The notes below the pieces were generated by a model. That model was not told where the DNA came from. It saw nothing but the letters and a program-made list of their open reading frames with translations, and did not search any database. Positions 44,073 to 52,659 of a DNA stretch of 64,000 nt are shown here, piece by piece. Position 1 is the first letter of the stretch. Every line of letters begins with the position of its first letter. Origin of the DNA: Acidimicrobiaceae bacterium (GTDB lineage Bacteria; Actinomycetota; Acidimicrobiia; Acidimicrobiales; Ilumatobacteraceae); assembly GCA_024641005.1 (NCBI GenBank), contig JAHEDX010000011.1:1-64000 (forward strand). Direction: 5' to 3'. Made by a program: the position numbers and the translations under genes.

Positions 44073-44909
44073 ATGCCACTCAATCCCGACGCCGTCGGCA
44101 GCAAGAGTGAGCCCATCGAGGTCGGGTGGAACAGCAAGGACTGCCTGCTCTATGCCGTGGGCATCGGAGCCGGCACCGACGAACTCGCGTTCACAACCGA
44201 GAACACCAACTCGGTGGCGCAGCTCGTGTTTCCGACATTTCCGGTGGTGGTCGGTTGGGGCCGTGGTTCAGCGATGGGCTCGATCGGGACCTTCAATCCG
44301 GCATTGCTGGTCCACGGCCAGCAGTCGGTGACGCTCCACCGACCGATACCTGTCGAAGGCACAGCGACGTTGCAGAGCGAAGTGACGGCGATGTACGACA
44401 AGGGCAAGGCGGCGGTCGTCGTCACGTCCACCTCTGCGGTGATGGAGGGCGAGCCGTTGTACACCAACACTGCGTCGGTGTTCATCCGTGGGGAAGGCGG
44501 GTGGGGCGGCGATCGCGGCCCGTCCGGCCCGCAGAACGTTCCACCGGATCGCTCGCCGGATCATCAGGTGACCTATCACACCACCCCTGATCAAGCGCTC
44601 GTGTACCGCCTCTCCGGCGACCGCAACCCGTTGCACAGCGATCCGTCGTTCGCGGCGATGGGCGGCTTCGATCGGCCGATCCTGCACGGATTGTGCACCT
44701 ACGGGTTCACCGGCCGTGGGTTGCTGCACAGCCTGTGCGGTGGTGACCCGGCCCGGTTTCATCACGTCGAAGGCCGGTTCACCTCCCCGGTCTATCCCGG
44801 CGAGCCGTTGACGATCAGCATGTGGGAGATCGGTGCCGGCGAAGCGGTGTTCACGACGTCGGTCGGGGAGCGCGCCGTGATCGATCAGGGCCTGGTGCGG
44901 TACACCTGA
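44073..44909 (+). CDS. MaoC-like (2-enoyl-CoA hydratase 2) protein
   Basis: 278 aa. Double hot-dog fold; the hydratase-2 motif YRLSGDRNPLHSDP followed by GFDRPILHGLCTYG is intact (catalytic Asp and His). Adds water to trans-2-enoyl-CoA giving the (3R)-hydroxy form that the upstream dehydrogenase oxidises. Starts with a good SD (GGAGG, 8 nt). In peroxisomal MFE-2 these two domains are one polypeptide. Confidence 0.93.
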   Translation: MPLNPDAVGSKSEPIEVGWNSKDCLLYAVGIGAGTDELAFTTENTNSVAQLVFPTFPVVVGWGRGSAMGSIGTFNPALLVHGQQSVTLHRPIPVEGTATLQSEVTAMYDKGKAAVVVTSTSAVMEGEPLYTNTASVFIRGEGGWGGDRGPSGPQNVPPDRSPDHQVTYHTTPDQALVYRLSGDRNPLHSDPSFAAMGGFDRPILHGLCTYGFTGRGLLHSLCGGDPARFHHVEGRFTSPVYPGEPLTISMWEIGAGEAVFTTSVGERAVIDQGLVRYT

Positions 44910-44940
44910 CCCTGGTCGACCACATGCTCTGTTCGGTGGA

Positions 44941-45240
44941 TTACTGGCTGCCGCCGGCGACCTCGCCGATCAACAGCTCGGGTGCCTGGTTGGTGTAGTT
45001 CGGCACGTCTCCCATGATCTTGGCGCCGTGGGCGCCCATGGCAGCATTGAAGGCATCCTGGTCGGTCACCATCGCCCAGCCGATCGCGGCGTATTTGCCG
45101 TCCGCGACGGTGACGGCCCCCCAGCCCTGGCATGCATCTCCGAGCGCATCGGCAAACATCGGCATGTGTTTGTTGGTGTAGTAGTCCATGTCGAAGGTCG
45201 AGCCTTCGGCGCGTGGGTACAGGATCGTGACTGCAATCAT
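44941..45240 (-). CDS. EthD-family small protein
   Basis: 99 aa from ATG 45240. Ferredoxin-like dimeric alpha+beta barrel (EthD/dabb): MIAVTILYPRAEGSTFDMDYYTNKHMPMF is the family start. Related proteins help cytochrome P450 (EthB) in ether degradation or are polyketide cyclase-like; exact role here unknown. CACACT ends 6 nt upstream. Divergent from the DUF2087 gene. Confidence 0.82.
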   Translation of the reverse strand: MIAVTILYPRAEGSTFDMDYYTNKHMPMFADALGDACQGWGAVTVADGKYAAIGWAMVTDQDAFNAAMGAHGAKIMGDVPNYTNQAPELLIGEVAGGSQ

Positions 45241-45299
45241 TCCAGCAGTGTGGCACACTCCGGGCGCACCCTCGCCCCCGGAGCCGCTTGACTGGTCGC

Positions 45300-45869
45300 A
45301 TGGAGCCGAACGGCCTGCTCAGAATCCTGCTCGACGTCGACCGGTTGGCGGTTGCCGGCGCATTGGCCGCGCGGTCGATGACCACCGATCAGCTCGTGGA
45401 GGCGACGGGCCGGGATCGGCGCACGGTGCTCACGGTGCTCGGGGACCTTCGTGCGGCCGCACTCGTGTCGTCGGAGGATGCGGTCTACGAACTCGACGTG
45501 CACGCTCTGCGCTCGGCAGCGGCCGCTGCGGCCGAGATCGAGATTCCGATGGATCCCGCCATCGGGTTCGGAATGAGTCCCGACGAGCGAGTCGTTCTCG
45601 GCCGGTACTTCTCCGGCCGGATCCTCGTCGAGATCCCGTCTCATCGAGCCAAGCGTCGGGTCGTGCTGCAGCGGCTTGCCCTCGAGTTCGACATCGGGCG
45701 GCGCTACAGCGAGCGCGAGGTGAACGAGGTGCTGGGGGCGTTCAACCCCGATTGGTCGACACTTCGGCGTGGCCTGATCGACGAGCATCTCCTCGATCGC
45801 GAAGCGGCAGGCGGCGGCAACCTCTACTGGCGCAGTGGAGGCCGGGTCACCGATCTGCCGCCGGGCTGA
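45300..45869 (+). CDS. Winged-helix DUF2087-domain transcriptional regulator
   Basis: 189 aa. Residues about 15-70 look like an ArsR/MarR-like winged helix (TDQLVEATGRDRRTVLTVLGDLRAAALVSS). The C-terminal 70 residues carry the DUF2087 pattern YSEREVNEVLGAFNPDWSTLRRGLIDEHLL. Probably a DNA-binding regulator of a nearby unit; the EthD gene on the opposite strand and the lldD-like gene downstream are candidates. Start ATG 45300, with no strong promoter match. Confidence 0.75.
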   Translation: MEPNGLLRILLDVDRLAVAGALAARSMTTDQLVEATGRDRRTVLTVLGDLRAAALVSSEDAVYELDVHALRSAAAAAAEIEIPMDPAIGFGMSPDERVVLGRYFSGRILVEIPSHRAKRRVVLQRLALEFDIGRRYSEREVNEVLGAFNPDWSTLRRGLIDEHLLDREAAGGGNLYWRSGGRVTDLPPG

Positions 45870-45878
45870 CCGACGACC

Positions 45879-45884
45879 TACGCT
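45879..45884 (+). promoter_or_regulatory. -10 hexamer TACGCT for the lldD-like gene
   Basis: Six-nt gap (CGCCCC) to ATG 45891, 10 nt after the DUF2087 stop. Confidence 0.55.
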
Positions 45885-45890
45885 CGCCCC

Positions 45891-47105
45891 ATGGGCGTGT
45901 ACGAGACGTTTCGGTCGGTGGTGCGGTTCAGGGAGTTCGAGACCGACCTCGTTGCGAGGCGCCTGCGATCCGCTGTGACGATCGAGGACCTCAGATCGAT
46001 CGCCAAGCGGCGTCTGCCGCGCGGGGTGTTCGACTACATCGACGGAGGAGCCGAGGACGAGCGGAGTCTCGCCAACAATGCTGCCTCGTTCGGGCAACTC
46101 GAGTTCCGACCGAACGTGTTGCGTGACGTCAGCGATATCGACACCCGCACGACCCTGCTCGGTAAGCAGATCGCCATGCCGCTGGTTCTGGCCCCGACCG
46201 GCTACACCCGGCTCACGCATTCGCAGGGAGAGCTCTCGGTCGCCCGTTCGGCACAGCGCGCCGGCATTCCGTACTCGCTGTCGACGATGAGCACTCGATC
46301 GATCGAAGAGGTCGCTGCGGTGTCGACCGCCAGCAAGTGGTTCCAGGTGTACACGTGGAAGGACCGTGGACTCGTGCAAGAGCTCGTCGAGCGGGCTGCG
46401 GCGTCGGGGTACGAGGCGCTCTGGCTCACGGTCGACACCGCAGTGCTCGGCAGCCGCGAACGAGATCTCCGCAGGGGGTTCACGATCCCGCCACAGATCG
46501 GACCCGGAACGATCATCGACGGCATCATCCATCCGGCGTGGACACTCGACTTCATCACCAGCGAGCCGCTGACGTTCGCCAATGTCGTCGATCACGCCGA
46601 CGAGGGGGTGACCGATGTGATGCCGATGGCCCAGCATGTCATGCAGAACTTCGATCAACGCCTGTCCTGGGGAGATGTCGAATGGCTGCAATCGATCTGG
46701 GACGGGCCGTTGGTGCTCAAGGGCATCCAGACCGTCGATGACGCGCTGCGCGCCGTCGACCTCGGAGTGCAAGGCATCGGTCTGTCGAACCACGGCGGTC
46801 GTCAGCTCGATGGCGCGCCGTCGCCGATCGACCTGGTCGAGCCGGTGGCGCAGGCGGTGCAGGGTCGCGCTGCGATCATCTGCGACGGCGGTGTACGGCG
46901 GGGGAGCGACATCGTCAAAGCGATCGCTCTCGGCGCCGACGCCTGCTCGATCGGGCGGCCCTACCTCTATGGTGCCGCAGCAGCTGGCGAACGCGGCGTC
47001 GATCACGTGCTGCGGTTCTTCCGCGAGGGACTCGAACGCACGATGGCGTTGACCGGTCGACGGTCGATCGCCGAGATCGACCGCGATCTGGTACGCAGGC
47101 GCTGA
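45891..47105 (+). CDS. FMN-dependent alpha-hydroxy-acid oxidase/dehydrogenase (LldD family)
   Basis: 404 aa. GGAEDERSLANN, QVYTWKDR, TVDTAVLGSRERDLR, the active-site GLSNHGGRQLDG (catalytic His) and GGVRRGSDIVKA all belong to the FMN alpha-hydroxy-acid family. Could be L-lactate dehydrogenase, lactate monooxygenase or a mycofactocin-linked MftD-like enzyme; no mycofactocin genes are visible here. Independent promoter. Confidence 0.92.
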   Translation: MGVYETFRSVVRFREFETDLVARRLRSAVTIEDLRSIAKRRLPRGVFDYIDGGAEDERSLANNAASFGQLEFRPNVLRDVSDIDTRTTLLGKQIAMPLVLAPTGYTRLTHSQGELSVARSAQRAGIPYSLSTMSTRSIEEVAAVSTASKWFQVYTWKDRGLVQELVERAAASGYEALWLTVDTAVLGSRERDLRRGFTIPPQIGPGTIIDGIIHPAWTLDFITSEPLTFANVVDHADEGVTDVMPMAQHVMQNFDQRLSWGDVEWLQSIWDGPLVLKGIQTVDDALRAVDLGVQGIGLSNHGGRQLDGAPSPIDLVEPVAQAVQGRAAIICDGGVRRGSDIVKAIALGADACSIGRPYLYGAAAAGERGVDHVLRFFREGLERTMALTGRRSIAEIDRDLVRRR

Positions 47106-47135
47106 GGATTCCCCACCCCGAGCCGCTGGTGCCGC

Positions 47136-47141
47136 TAGAGT
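47136..47141 (+). promoter_or_regulatory. -10 hexamer TAGAGT for ruvCAB
   Basis: Seven-nt gap (CGAACCT) to GTG 47149. Confidence 0.55.
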
Positions 47142-47148
47142 CGAACCT

Positions 47149-47703
47149 GTGTTCGCTGTCACTCGAGCCGACCGGCCCCTCGGCACCCTGCGGGTGCTCG
47201 GCATCGACCCCGGCCTCACACGATGCGGATTCGCCGTCGTCGACGGTCGAGGCCCGAGTGCCGCGGTGGCGGTCACGATGGGCGTGATCCGAACGCCCGC
47301 CGCCGACGAGTTGCCCCAGCGTCTGGCCACGCTGCGCGACGAACTGGTCTCGCTGATCCGCGAGTTCGAACCCGATGTCGTCTCCGTCGAGCGGGTGTTC
47401 TTCCAGACCAATGTGCGCACCGCGATGAGTGTCGGCCAGGCGAGCGGCCTGGCGTTGTGCGAGGCGGCGGCGGCCGGATGCGAGGTCGTGCAGTACACGC
47501 CCAACGAGGTGAAGAACTCGGTCGCCGGATACGGCGCCGCCACCAAAGAACAGGTACAGAAGATGGTGCAGACCCGCCTGAGGCTCTCGAGACCGCCGAC
47601 GCCGGCTGATGCTGCCGATGCGGCAGCGCTGGCGCTGTGTCATCTGGCGGTCGCTCCGATGAGCCGGCGAATCGCGGCGGCGGGGCGCGGTGATCGGTCG
47701 TGA
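47149..47703 (+). CDS. ruvC: Holliday junction resolvase RuvC
   Basis: 184 aa. Catalytic acidic residues in GIDPGLTRCG, VSVERVF, and the final ADAADAAALAL helix; also TPNEVKNSVAGYG. Cuts Holliday junctions together with RuvAB. Starts with GTG and is followed by ruvA with a 4-nt overlap (GTGA). Confidence 0.97.
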   Translation: MFAVTRADRPLGTLRVLGIDPGLTRCGFAVVDGRGPSAAVAVTMGVIRTPAADELPQRLATLRDELVSLIREFEPDVVSVERVFFQTNVRTAMSVGQASGLALCEAAAAGCEVVQYTPNEVKNSVAGYGAATKEQVQKMVQTRLRLSRPPTPADAADAAALALCHLAVAPMSRRIAAAGRGDRS

Positions 47704-48290
47704 TCGGGTCCCTGCGTGGCGAAATTCTCGAGCGAGACCTCGGTGGTTCGGTGTTGATCGAGGTGGCAGGTGTCGGTTACGTCGTCCACGTCTCACAAAG
47801 GGCGCTCGCCGAACTCGAGCCCTCGACGACCGCGTTCCTCTATGTCCACCATCACATCCGCGAGGCCGACCAGCAGCTCTTCGGGTTCCTCACACGCGAC
47901 GAGCGGGTCACCTTTCAGACCCTGATCGGTACCCACGGCGTCGGTCCGGCCCTCGCGATGGCGATCATCGCCACCCATCCGCCGGCGGCTCTCGTCGACA
48001 TCGTGGCCAGCCAGGACGTCGCGTCGCTCACGCTCGTTCCCGGCGTGGGCAAGAAGACGGCCGAACGCCTGCTCGTCGAACTGAAGTCGCGCCTCAGCGT
48101 GCCGATCCTCGAGGGGGCCGGCGGTGCCCATGCCGGTGGATCGGCGATGGCCGACGTTCGCGAGGCACTCGCGGGTCTCGGCTACGGCGACGCCGAGATC
48201 CGGGATACCTTGCGCGAAGTCGAGCCCAATGCCGATGCCGCCACGCTGCTGCGCGATGCGCTGAAGTCGTTGGGAGCCCGGCGTGCGTGA
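47700..48290 (+). CDS. ruvA: Holliday junction DNA helicase subunit RuvA
   Basis: 196 aa. OB domain ([11 protein letters not shown]), helix-hairpin-helix region ([23 protein letters not shown]) and the C-terminal domain III ([12 protein letters not shown]). Four-nt overlap with ruvC; its end overlaps the start of ruvB. Confidence 0.97.
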   Translation: MIGSLRGEILERDLGGSVLIEVAGVGYVVHVSQRALAELEPSTTAFLYVHHHIREADQQLFGFLTRDERVTFQTLIGTHGVGPALAMAIIATHPPAALVDIVASQDVASLTLVPGVGKKTAERLLVELKSRLSVPILEGAGGAHAGGSAMADVREALAGLGYGDAEIRDTLREVEPNADAATLLRDALKSLGARRA

Positions 48291-49317
48291 CGAGTTCCTC
48301 GATCCCGGGGTCGCATCCGACAACGAAGAGGTGGTCGAGGCCGGTCTACGACCACGGGCTCTCGACGAGTTCGTCGGCCAACGCGAGCTGAAAGAGCATC
48401 TGTCGATCGTGCTCGAGGCGGCCCGCAACCGCGGTCAGGCCGTCGACCACCTCCTGTTCGCCGGGCCGCCCGGGCTCGGCAAGACGACGTTGGCGGGCAT
48501 CGTCGCTACCGAGATGGGCTCGCACATGCACGTCACGTCAGGGCCTGCGCTCGAACGCGCCGGCGATCTCGCGGCGATCCTGACCAAGCTCGAGGAGGGT
48601 GACGTGCTCTTCGTCGACGAGATCCACCGGCTGTCACGTGCCGTCGAGGAGATCTTGTACCCGGCGATGGAGGACTTCCAGCTCGACATCATCGTCGGCA
48701 AGGGGCCGGCCGCGTCCAGCATCAGGCTCACGATGCCGCCGTTCACTCTCGTGGGCGCAACGACGCGTACCGGCATGATCACCGGCCCGCTTCGCGATCG
48801 ATTCGGCCTGGTTGCCCGGCTCGACTACTACGAGCCCGACGAGTTGCAGGCGATCATCACCCGTGCATCAGGCATTCTGGGTGTGTCGATCGACGACGAG
48901 GGGGCCTGGGAGATAGCTCGCCGGGCACGAGGCACACCGCGTATTGCGAACCGGCTGCTGCGTCGCGTGCGCGACTTCGCAGAGGTACGCCACGACGGCT
49001 CGATCACCGACTCGATCGCGCGTGAGGGTCTGGCATTGTTCGGGGTCGACGATCTGGGGCTCGACAAGGTCGATAGGGCGATCCTGTCGGCGATGTGTAA
49101 CCAGTTCAACGGGGGCCCGGTGGGTCTGTCGACCGTGGCGATCAGCGTCGGCGAGCAGCCCGACACCGTCGAGGACGTCTACGAGCCGTTCCTGATCCAG
49201 CAGGGCATGATCGCCAGGACACCCAGGGGTCGGGTCGCGATGCCTGCCGCGTACCAGCATCTCGGCCTGTCGCAGCCCGCCGTGCGGCCCGGGCAACCGG
49301 GCCTGTTCGACGGCTGA
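48283..49317 (+). CDS. ruvB: Holliday junction branch-migration ATPase RuvB
   Basis: 344 aa. [18 protein letters not shown], Walker [12 protein letters not shown], Walker [12 protein letters not shown], sensor-1 [18 protein letters not shown] and C-terminal winged helix with GFLIQ-like [15 protein letters not shown]+ motor. GTG start inside the end of ruvA (8-nt overlap), so all three subunits are translated in one coupled run. Confidence 0.98.
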   Translation: MRDEFLDPGVASDNEEVVEAGLRPRALDEFVGQRELKEHLSIVLEAARNRGQAVDHLLFAGPPGLGKTTLAGIVATEMGSHMHVTSGPALERAGDLAAILTKLEEGDVLFVDEIHRLSRAVEEILYPAMEDFQLDIIVGKGPAASSIRLTMPPFTLVGATTRTGMITGPLRDRFGLVARLDYYEPDELQAIITRASGILGVSIDDEGAWEIARRARGTPRIANRLLRRVRDFAEVRHDGSITDSIAREGLALFGVDDLGLDKVDRAILSAMCNQFNGGPVGLSTVAISVGEQPDTVEDVYEPFLIQQGMIARTPRGRVAMPAAYQHLGLSQPAVRPGQPGLFDG

Positions 49318-49326
49318 CGACGGTCA

Positions 49327-50040
49327 TCACCCGACCGGCAGATGCTCGCCGAGGAAGGCCATGGTCTTGGCCCAAGCCGCCTGAGCAGCAGACTCGTTCC
49401 AGAACATTTCGCTCTCGTGGTTGTCGAAGGCGTGGCCCGCGTTCTCGACGTTGAGAACGAACCCGGACCGGCCGCTGATCGCGTCATTGATCGCCTCGAC
49501 ACCCTCGTTCGGGATGTACGGGTCGTCGTTGCCGAAGTGGAACAGCGTCGGACAAGTGGTGCTCTCGATGCCATCGAGCATCGACGGTACGCCTGACCCG
49601 TAGTAGCTCACGCAGGCCGATGGTGCACCCATCATGGCGACGCCCCACGCCAGGGTGCCGCCCAGGCAGAAGCCCATCACCGCAGGGGTTCCGGCGGCGC
49701 CTTCGACAGCGTGCAACGTGTGCAGCGCCGCGACGCAGTCGGCGATCGCCTGTGGGGGGTCGAGTTTGCCGACCTGCTCGAGCGAGGCGGTGAGGCCTGC
49801 CTGATCGTGTGTCGATTCCCAGCCGGGAGCGAAGCGCCAGAACAGATCGGGCGCTCCGACGACATATCCGGCCTCGGCCAGCCGGGCGGCGACGGCGCGG
49901 ATGTACGGTCCGACGCCGAAGATCTCCTGCAGCACCAGGATCGCAGGGCCATGGCCCGATTCGGGCATCCAGACGGGCATCGCCATCTCGCCGCCGTCAC
50001 ACGGAACCGGAACTGTCGTGGGCTCGCTCATGTGGGGCAT
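49327..50040 (-). CDS. Dienelactone hydrolase-family protein
   Basis: 237 aa. Catalytic Cys in GFCLGG, Asp in NDDPYIP and His in AGHAFDN form the DLH triad. Often found in aromatic degradation, but here alone and on the opposite strand between ruvB and queA. The start is ATG 50040 (50031 possible); GAGTGT ends 6 nt upstream. Confidence 0.9.
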   Translation of the reverse strand: MPHMSEPTTVPVPCDGGEMAMPVWMPESGHGPAILVLQEIFGVGPYIRAVAARLAEAGYVVGAPDLFWRFAPGWESTHDQAGLTASLEQVGKLDPPQAIADCVAALHTLHAVEGAAGTPAVMGFCLGGTLAWGVAMMGAPSACVSYYGSGVPSMLDGIESTTCPTLFHFGNDDPYIPNEGVEAINDAISGRSGFVLNVENAGHAFDNHESEMFWNESAAQAAWAKTMAFLGEHLPVG

Positions 50041-50071
50041 GATCGCACACTCGCCGTGCTCGCCTCGCCCC

Positions 50072-50077
50072 TAGCCT
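50072..50077 (+). promoter_or_regulatory. -10 hexamer TAGCCT for queA
   Basis: Seven-nt gap (TGGTCGA) to ATG 50085, in a 44-bp divergent region. Confidence 0.57.
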
Positions 50078-50084
50078 TGGTCGA

Positions 50085-51098
50085 ATGCGGCTCGCCGATT
50101 TCGACTACGAGCTTCCCGCGGAACGCATCGCACAGACTCCGATCGCTCCACGCGATGCAGCACGGTTACTGATCGACCGGGGGAGCGCGCCGCCATCACA
50201 TCGGCATGTCAGCGATCTCGTGGAGATCCTGAGGCCCGGAGATCTGCTGGTGATGAACGAGACGAGGGTGATTCCCGCCCGGCTCGCGCTGGTGCGTTCG
50301 ACGGGTGGACGGGCGGAGGTGCTGATGCTCGAACCCGTCGACGGTGAGCGCAAGGTGTGGGAGGCACTGGTTCGGCCGGCCCGCAAGCTCAGGGAAGGCG
50401 AGTTGTTGTTCGCCCCGAACGGAACCGCTGTCGTGGAGGTCGGCTCGCGGACCGAGGCGGGCGACACGTTCACGGTCACCCTGCTCGGCCCGGTCGACTC
50501 GCTCGAGGTGTTGGCCGAGCACGGCGAGATGCCGTTGCCGCCGTACATCACCGAACGGTTGGAAGACCCCGATCGGTACCAGACGGTCTATGCCAGGGAG
50601 CCCGGCAGCGCTGCGGCGCCGACGGCCGGGCTGCATTTCACCGCCGAGCTGCTCGACGCTCTGTCCGAGCGTGGTGTCGAGCAGGCGAAGGTCGAACTCG
50701 TCGTCGGCCTCGACACGTTTCGGCCGATCAGCGTGGACGACCCGCTCCGGCATCGGATGCACACCGAGCGCTACCGGGTTCCCGAAGACACGATGCGTCG
50801 ATGTCGTGAGGCAGATCGAGTCGTCGCGGTGGGTACGACGTCCGTGCGGGCTCTCGAGTCAGCGGCGGCCCGGCGAGAACTGACCGGTCGCACCGACATC
50901 TTCATCCACCGAGGGTTCGACTGGCAGGTGGTCGACGTGCTGATGACGAACTTCCATCTGCCGCGTACGACGCTGCTGATGATGATCGATGCTTTCGTCG
51001 GTGACCGGTGGCGTGCCCTCTACGACGACGCCCTGCGATCGGACTACCGCTTCTTGAGTTTCGGCGACGCGATGCTGCTCGACCGCCACGCTGCCTGA
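50085..51098 (+). CDS. queA: S-adenosylmethionine:tRNA ribosyltransferase-isomerase QueA
   Basis: 337 aa. DFDYELPAERIAQTPIAPRDAARLL, NETRVIPARL, PTAGLHFT and TNFHLPRTTLLMM are the QueA signatures. Adds the epoxycyclopentane ring to preQ1 in tRNA using SAM. Paired with tgt downstream, as in many queuosine-making bacteria; none of the earlier preQ1 genes is in the window. Confidence 0.97.
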   Translation: MRLADFDYELPAERIAQTPIAPRDAARLLIDRGSAPPSHRHVSDLVEILRPGDLLVMNETRVIPARLALVRSTGGRAEVLMLEPVDGERKVWEALVRPARKLREGELLFAPNGTAVVEVGSRTEAGDTFTVTLLGPVDSLEVLAEHGEMPLPPYITERLEDPDRYQTVYAREPGSAAAPTAGLHFTAELLDALSERGVEQAKVELVVGLDTFRPISVDDPLRHRMHTERYRVPEDTMRRCREADRVVAVGTTSVRALESAAARRELTGRTDIFIHRGFDWQVVDVLMTNFHLPRTTLLMMIDAFVGDRWRALYDDALRSDYRFLSFGDAMLLDRHAA

Positions 51099-51152
51099 GA
51101 GCGGGTGCTGCTCGACCGACCGGCTCGAACAGAGCGGCGCCGTCAGGCTCGA

Positions 51153-51158
51153 TAGCCT
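51153..51158 (+). promoter_or_regulatory. -10 hexamer TAGCCT for tgt
   Basis: Eight-nt gap (CGCTCGTC) to GTG 51167, so tgt has its own promoter in addition to any read-through from queA. Confidence 0.55.
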
Positions 51159-51166
51159 CGCTCGTC

Positions 51167-52264
51167 GTGCATCCCGTGGCATTCCAAACCGTGGCGACCG
51201 ATGGATCGGCGCGTGCGGGCATCGCCACGACCGCGAACGGCTCGTACACGACGCCGTTGTTCATGCCGGTCGGCACACGCGGAGCGATCAAGTACCTGAG
51301 CGCCGACGACTACGACGCGCTCGGTGCGCAGATCGTGCTCGGCAACACGTATCACCTGATGCTCCGGCCGGGTGCCGAAACGATCGCGCATCTGGGGGGC
51401 CTCGCCAAGTTCGCCGGTTGGGACGGGCTGACGCTTACCGACTCGGGCGGCTTTCAGGTGTTCTCGCTGGATCCCCGGGTCGACGACGACGGTGTCACGT
51501 TCGCGAGTACCTACGACGGCAGCAAGCACCGGTTCACACCGGAGACAGCCGTCGCGACGCAGCAGTTACTCGGAGCCGACATCCAAATGGTGCTCGATGT
51601 GTGCCCGCCGCTGCCCAGCCCGCCCGACGTCGTCCGGCTGGCAGTCGAGCGCACCTCGGCCTGGGCAGCCCGCGCTCGCGCCACTCACATGCGGACGGAT
51701 CAGGCGCTGTTCGGCATCGTGCAGGGCGGCATCAGCGAGACGATGCGCTCGGAGAGTGCGCGCCGCACGGTCGACCTCGAGTTCGACGGATACGGCATCG
51801 GCGGGCTCTCGGTGGGTGAGACCCGATCCGAGATGGTGCCTGCCCTGGCGGCCGCGATCGAGCACCTCCCCGCAGACCGGCCGCGTTACCTGATGGGCGT
51901 CGGGGACCCGGCGTCGCTGGTCGATGCCGTCGATCTCGGTGTCGACCAGTTCGATTGCGTCATGCAGACCCGGTTGGGTCGCCATGGCACCGCCCTCACC
52001 AGCCAAGGTCGGCTCAATCTCAAACGCATCGAGTTCGCTCTGAGCGACGATCCCATCGACGACACGTGTGCCTGCACGGTGTGTGCTCGACACAGCCGGG
52101 GCTACCTCCGCCACCTGTTCAAGACCGGTGAGCCGACGGCCTCGCGGCTGGCCAGTATCCACAACGTGGCATGGACGATCGCACTGATGGACCGAATGCG
52201 GTCGGCGATCGTCGCGGGCACGTTTACATCACTCCGTGACGACATCCTGTCGGTATGGGGTTGA
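51167..52264 (+). CDS. tgt: tRNA-guanine transglycosylase Tgt
   Basis: 365 aa from GTG 51167 (the ORF track runs to 51008 inside queA). GNTYHLMLRPG, TDSGGFQVFS, GIVQGGI, the nucleophile region FDCVMQTRLGRHGTA and the zinc site CACTVCARHSRGYLRHL. Exchanges G34 of GUN tRNAs for preQ1. With QueA this indicates queuosine in tRNA, which is uncommon among Actinobacteria. Confidence 0.97.
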   Translation: MHPVAFQTVATDGSARAGIATTANGSYTTPLFMPVGTRGAIKYLSADDYDALGAQIVLGNTYHLMLRPGAETIAHLGGLAKFAGWDGLTLTDSGGFQVFSLDPRVDDDGVTFASTYDGSKHRFTPETAVATQQLLGADIQMVLDVCPPLPSPPDVVRLAVERTSAWAARARATHMRTDQALFGIVQGGISETMRSESARRTVDLEFDGYGIGGLSVGETRSEMVPALAAAIEHLPADRPRYLMGVGDPASLVDAVDLGVDQFDCVMQTRLGRHGTALTSQGRLNLKRIEFALSDDPIDDTCACTVCARHSRGYLRHLFKTGEPTASRLASIHNVAWTIALMDRMRSAIVAGTFTSLRDDILSVWG

Positions 52265-52270
52265 GCTCGG

Positions 52271-52276
52271 TAGGAT
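52271..52276 (+). promoter_or_regulatory. -10 hexamer TAGGAT for the yajC-secD-secF unit
   Basis: Ends 11 nt before ATG 52288, giving a predicted leader of about 4-5 nt: almost leaderless. Confidence 0.45.
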
Positions 52277-52287
52277 TGCCCGCCGCT

Positions 52288-52659
52288 ATGCATGCTTTCT
52301 CATTTCTCGCAGCAGCCGACTCGAGCAGCGGCGGTGGCATCGGCCAGCTGTTGATCCTCCTGCTGATCCCGTTCGCGATGTACTTCCTGCTCATTCGCCC
52401 TCAGCGCAAGCGGATGAAGCAGCAGACGACCATGCAGTCGTCGCTCGGTGTCGGTGACGAGGTGATCCTTAACTCGGGCATCTACGGCTTCATCACGGGC
52501 GAAGAGACCGACCGCTTCTGGGTCGAGATCGATGACGACGTGCAGATCCGCGTCGCCAAGGCCGCGATCCAGGGCAAGGTGAACACTTCAGACGAGACGA
52601 AGGACGATTCCGCAGATTCGTCGCCCGAGCTGTCCGACGACGCCTCGGACAACTCGTGA
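52288..52659 (+). CDS. yajC: Sec translocase auxiliary subunit YajC
   Basis: 123 aa from ATG 52288. One membrane helix (LLILLLIPFAMYFLL) followed by IRPQRKRMK and the beta-rich domain with LGVGDEVILNSGIYGFI; the acidic Ser/Asp-rich tail is long. Partner of SecDF. Overlaps secD by 4 nt (GTGA). Confidence 0.93.
   Translation: MHAFSFLAAADSSSGGGIGQLLILLLIPFAMYFLLIRPQRKRMKQQTTMQSSLGVGDEVILNSGIYGFITGEETDRFWVEIDDDVQIRVAKAAIQGKVNTSDETKDDSADSSPELSDDASDNS

Noticed and set aside
45237-47546. 769-aa minus-strand ORF
   Set aside because: Antisense to the DUF2087, lldD-like and ruvC genes, all with recognised domains; Arg/His/Pro-rich shadow translation typical of high-GC DNA.
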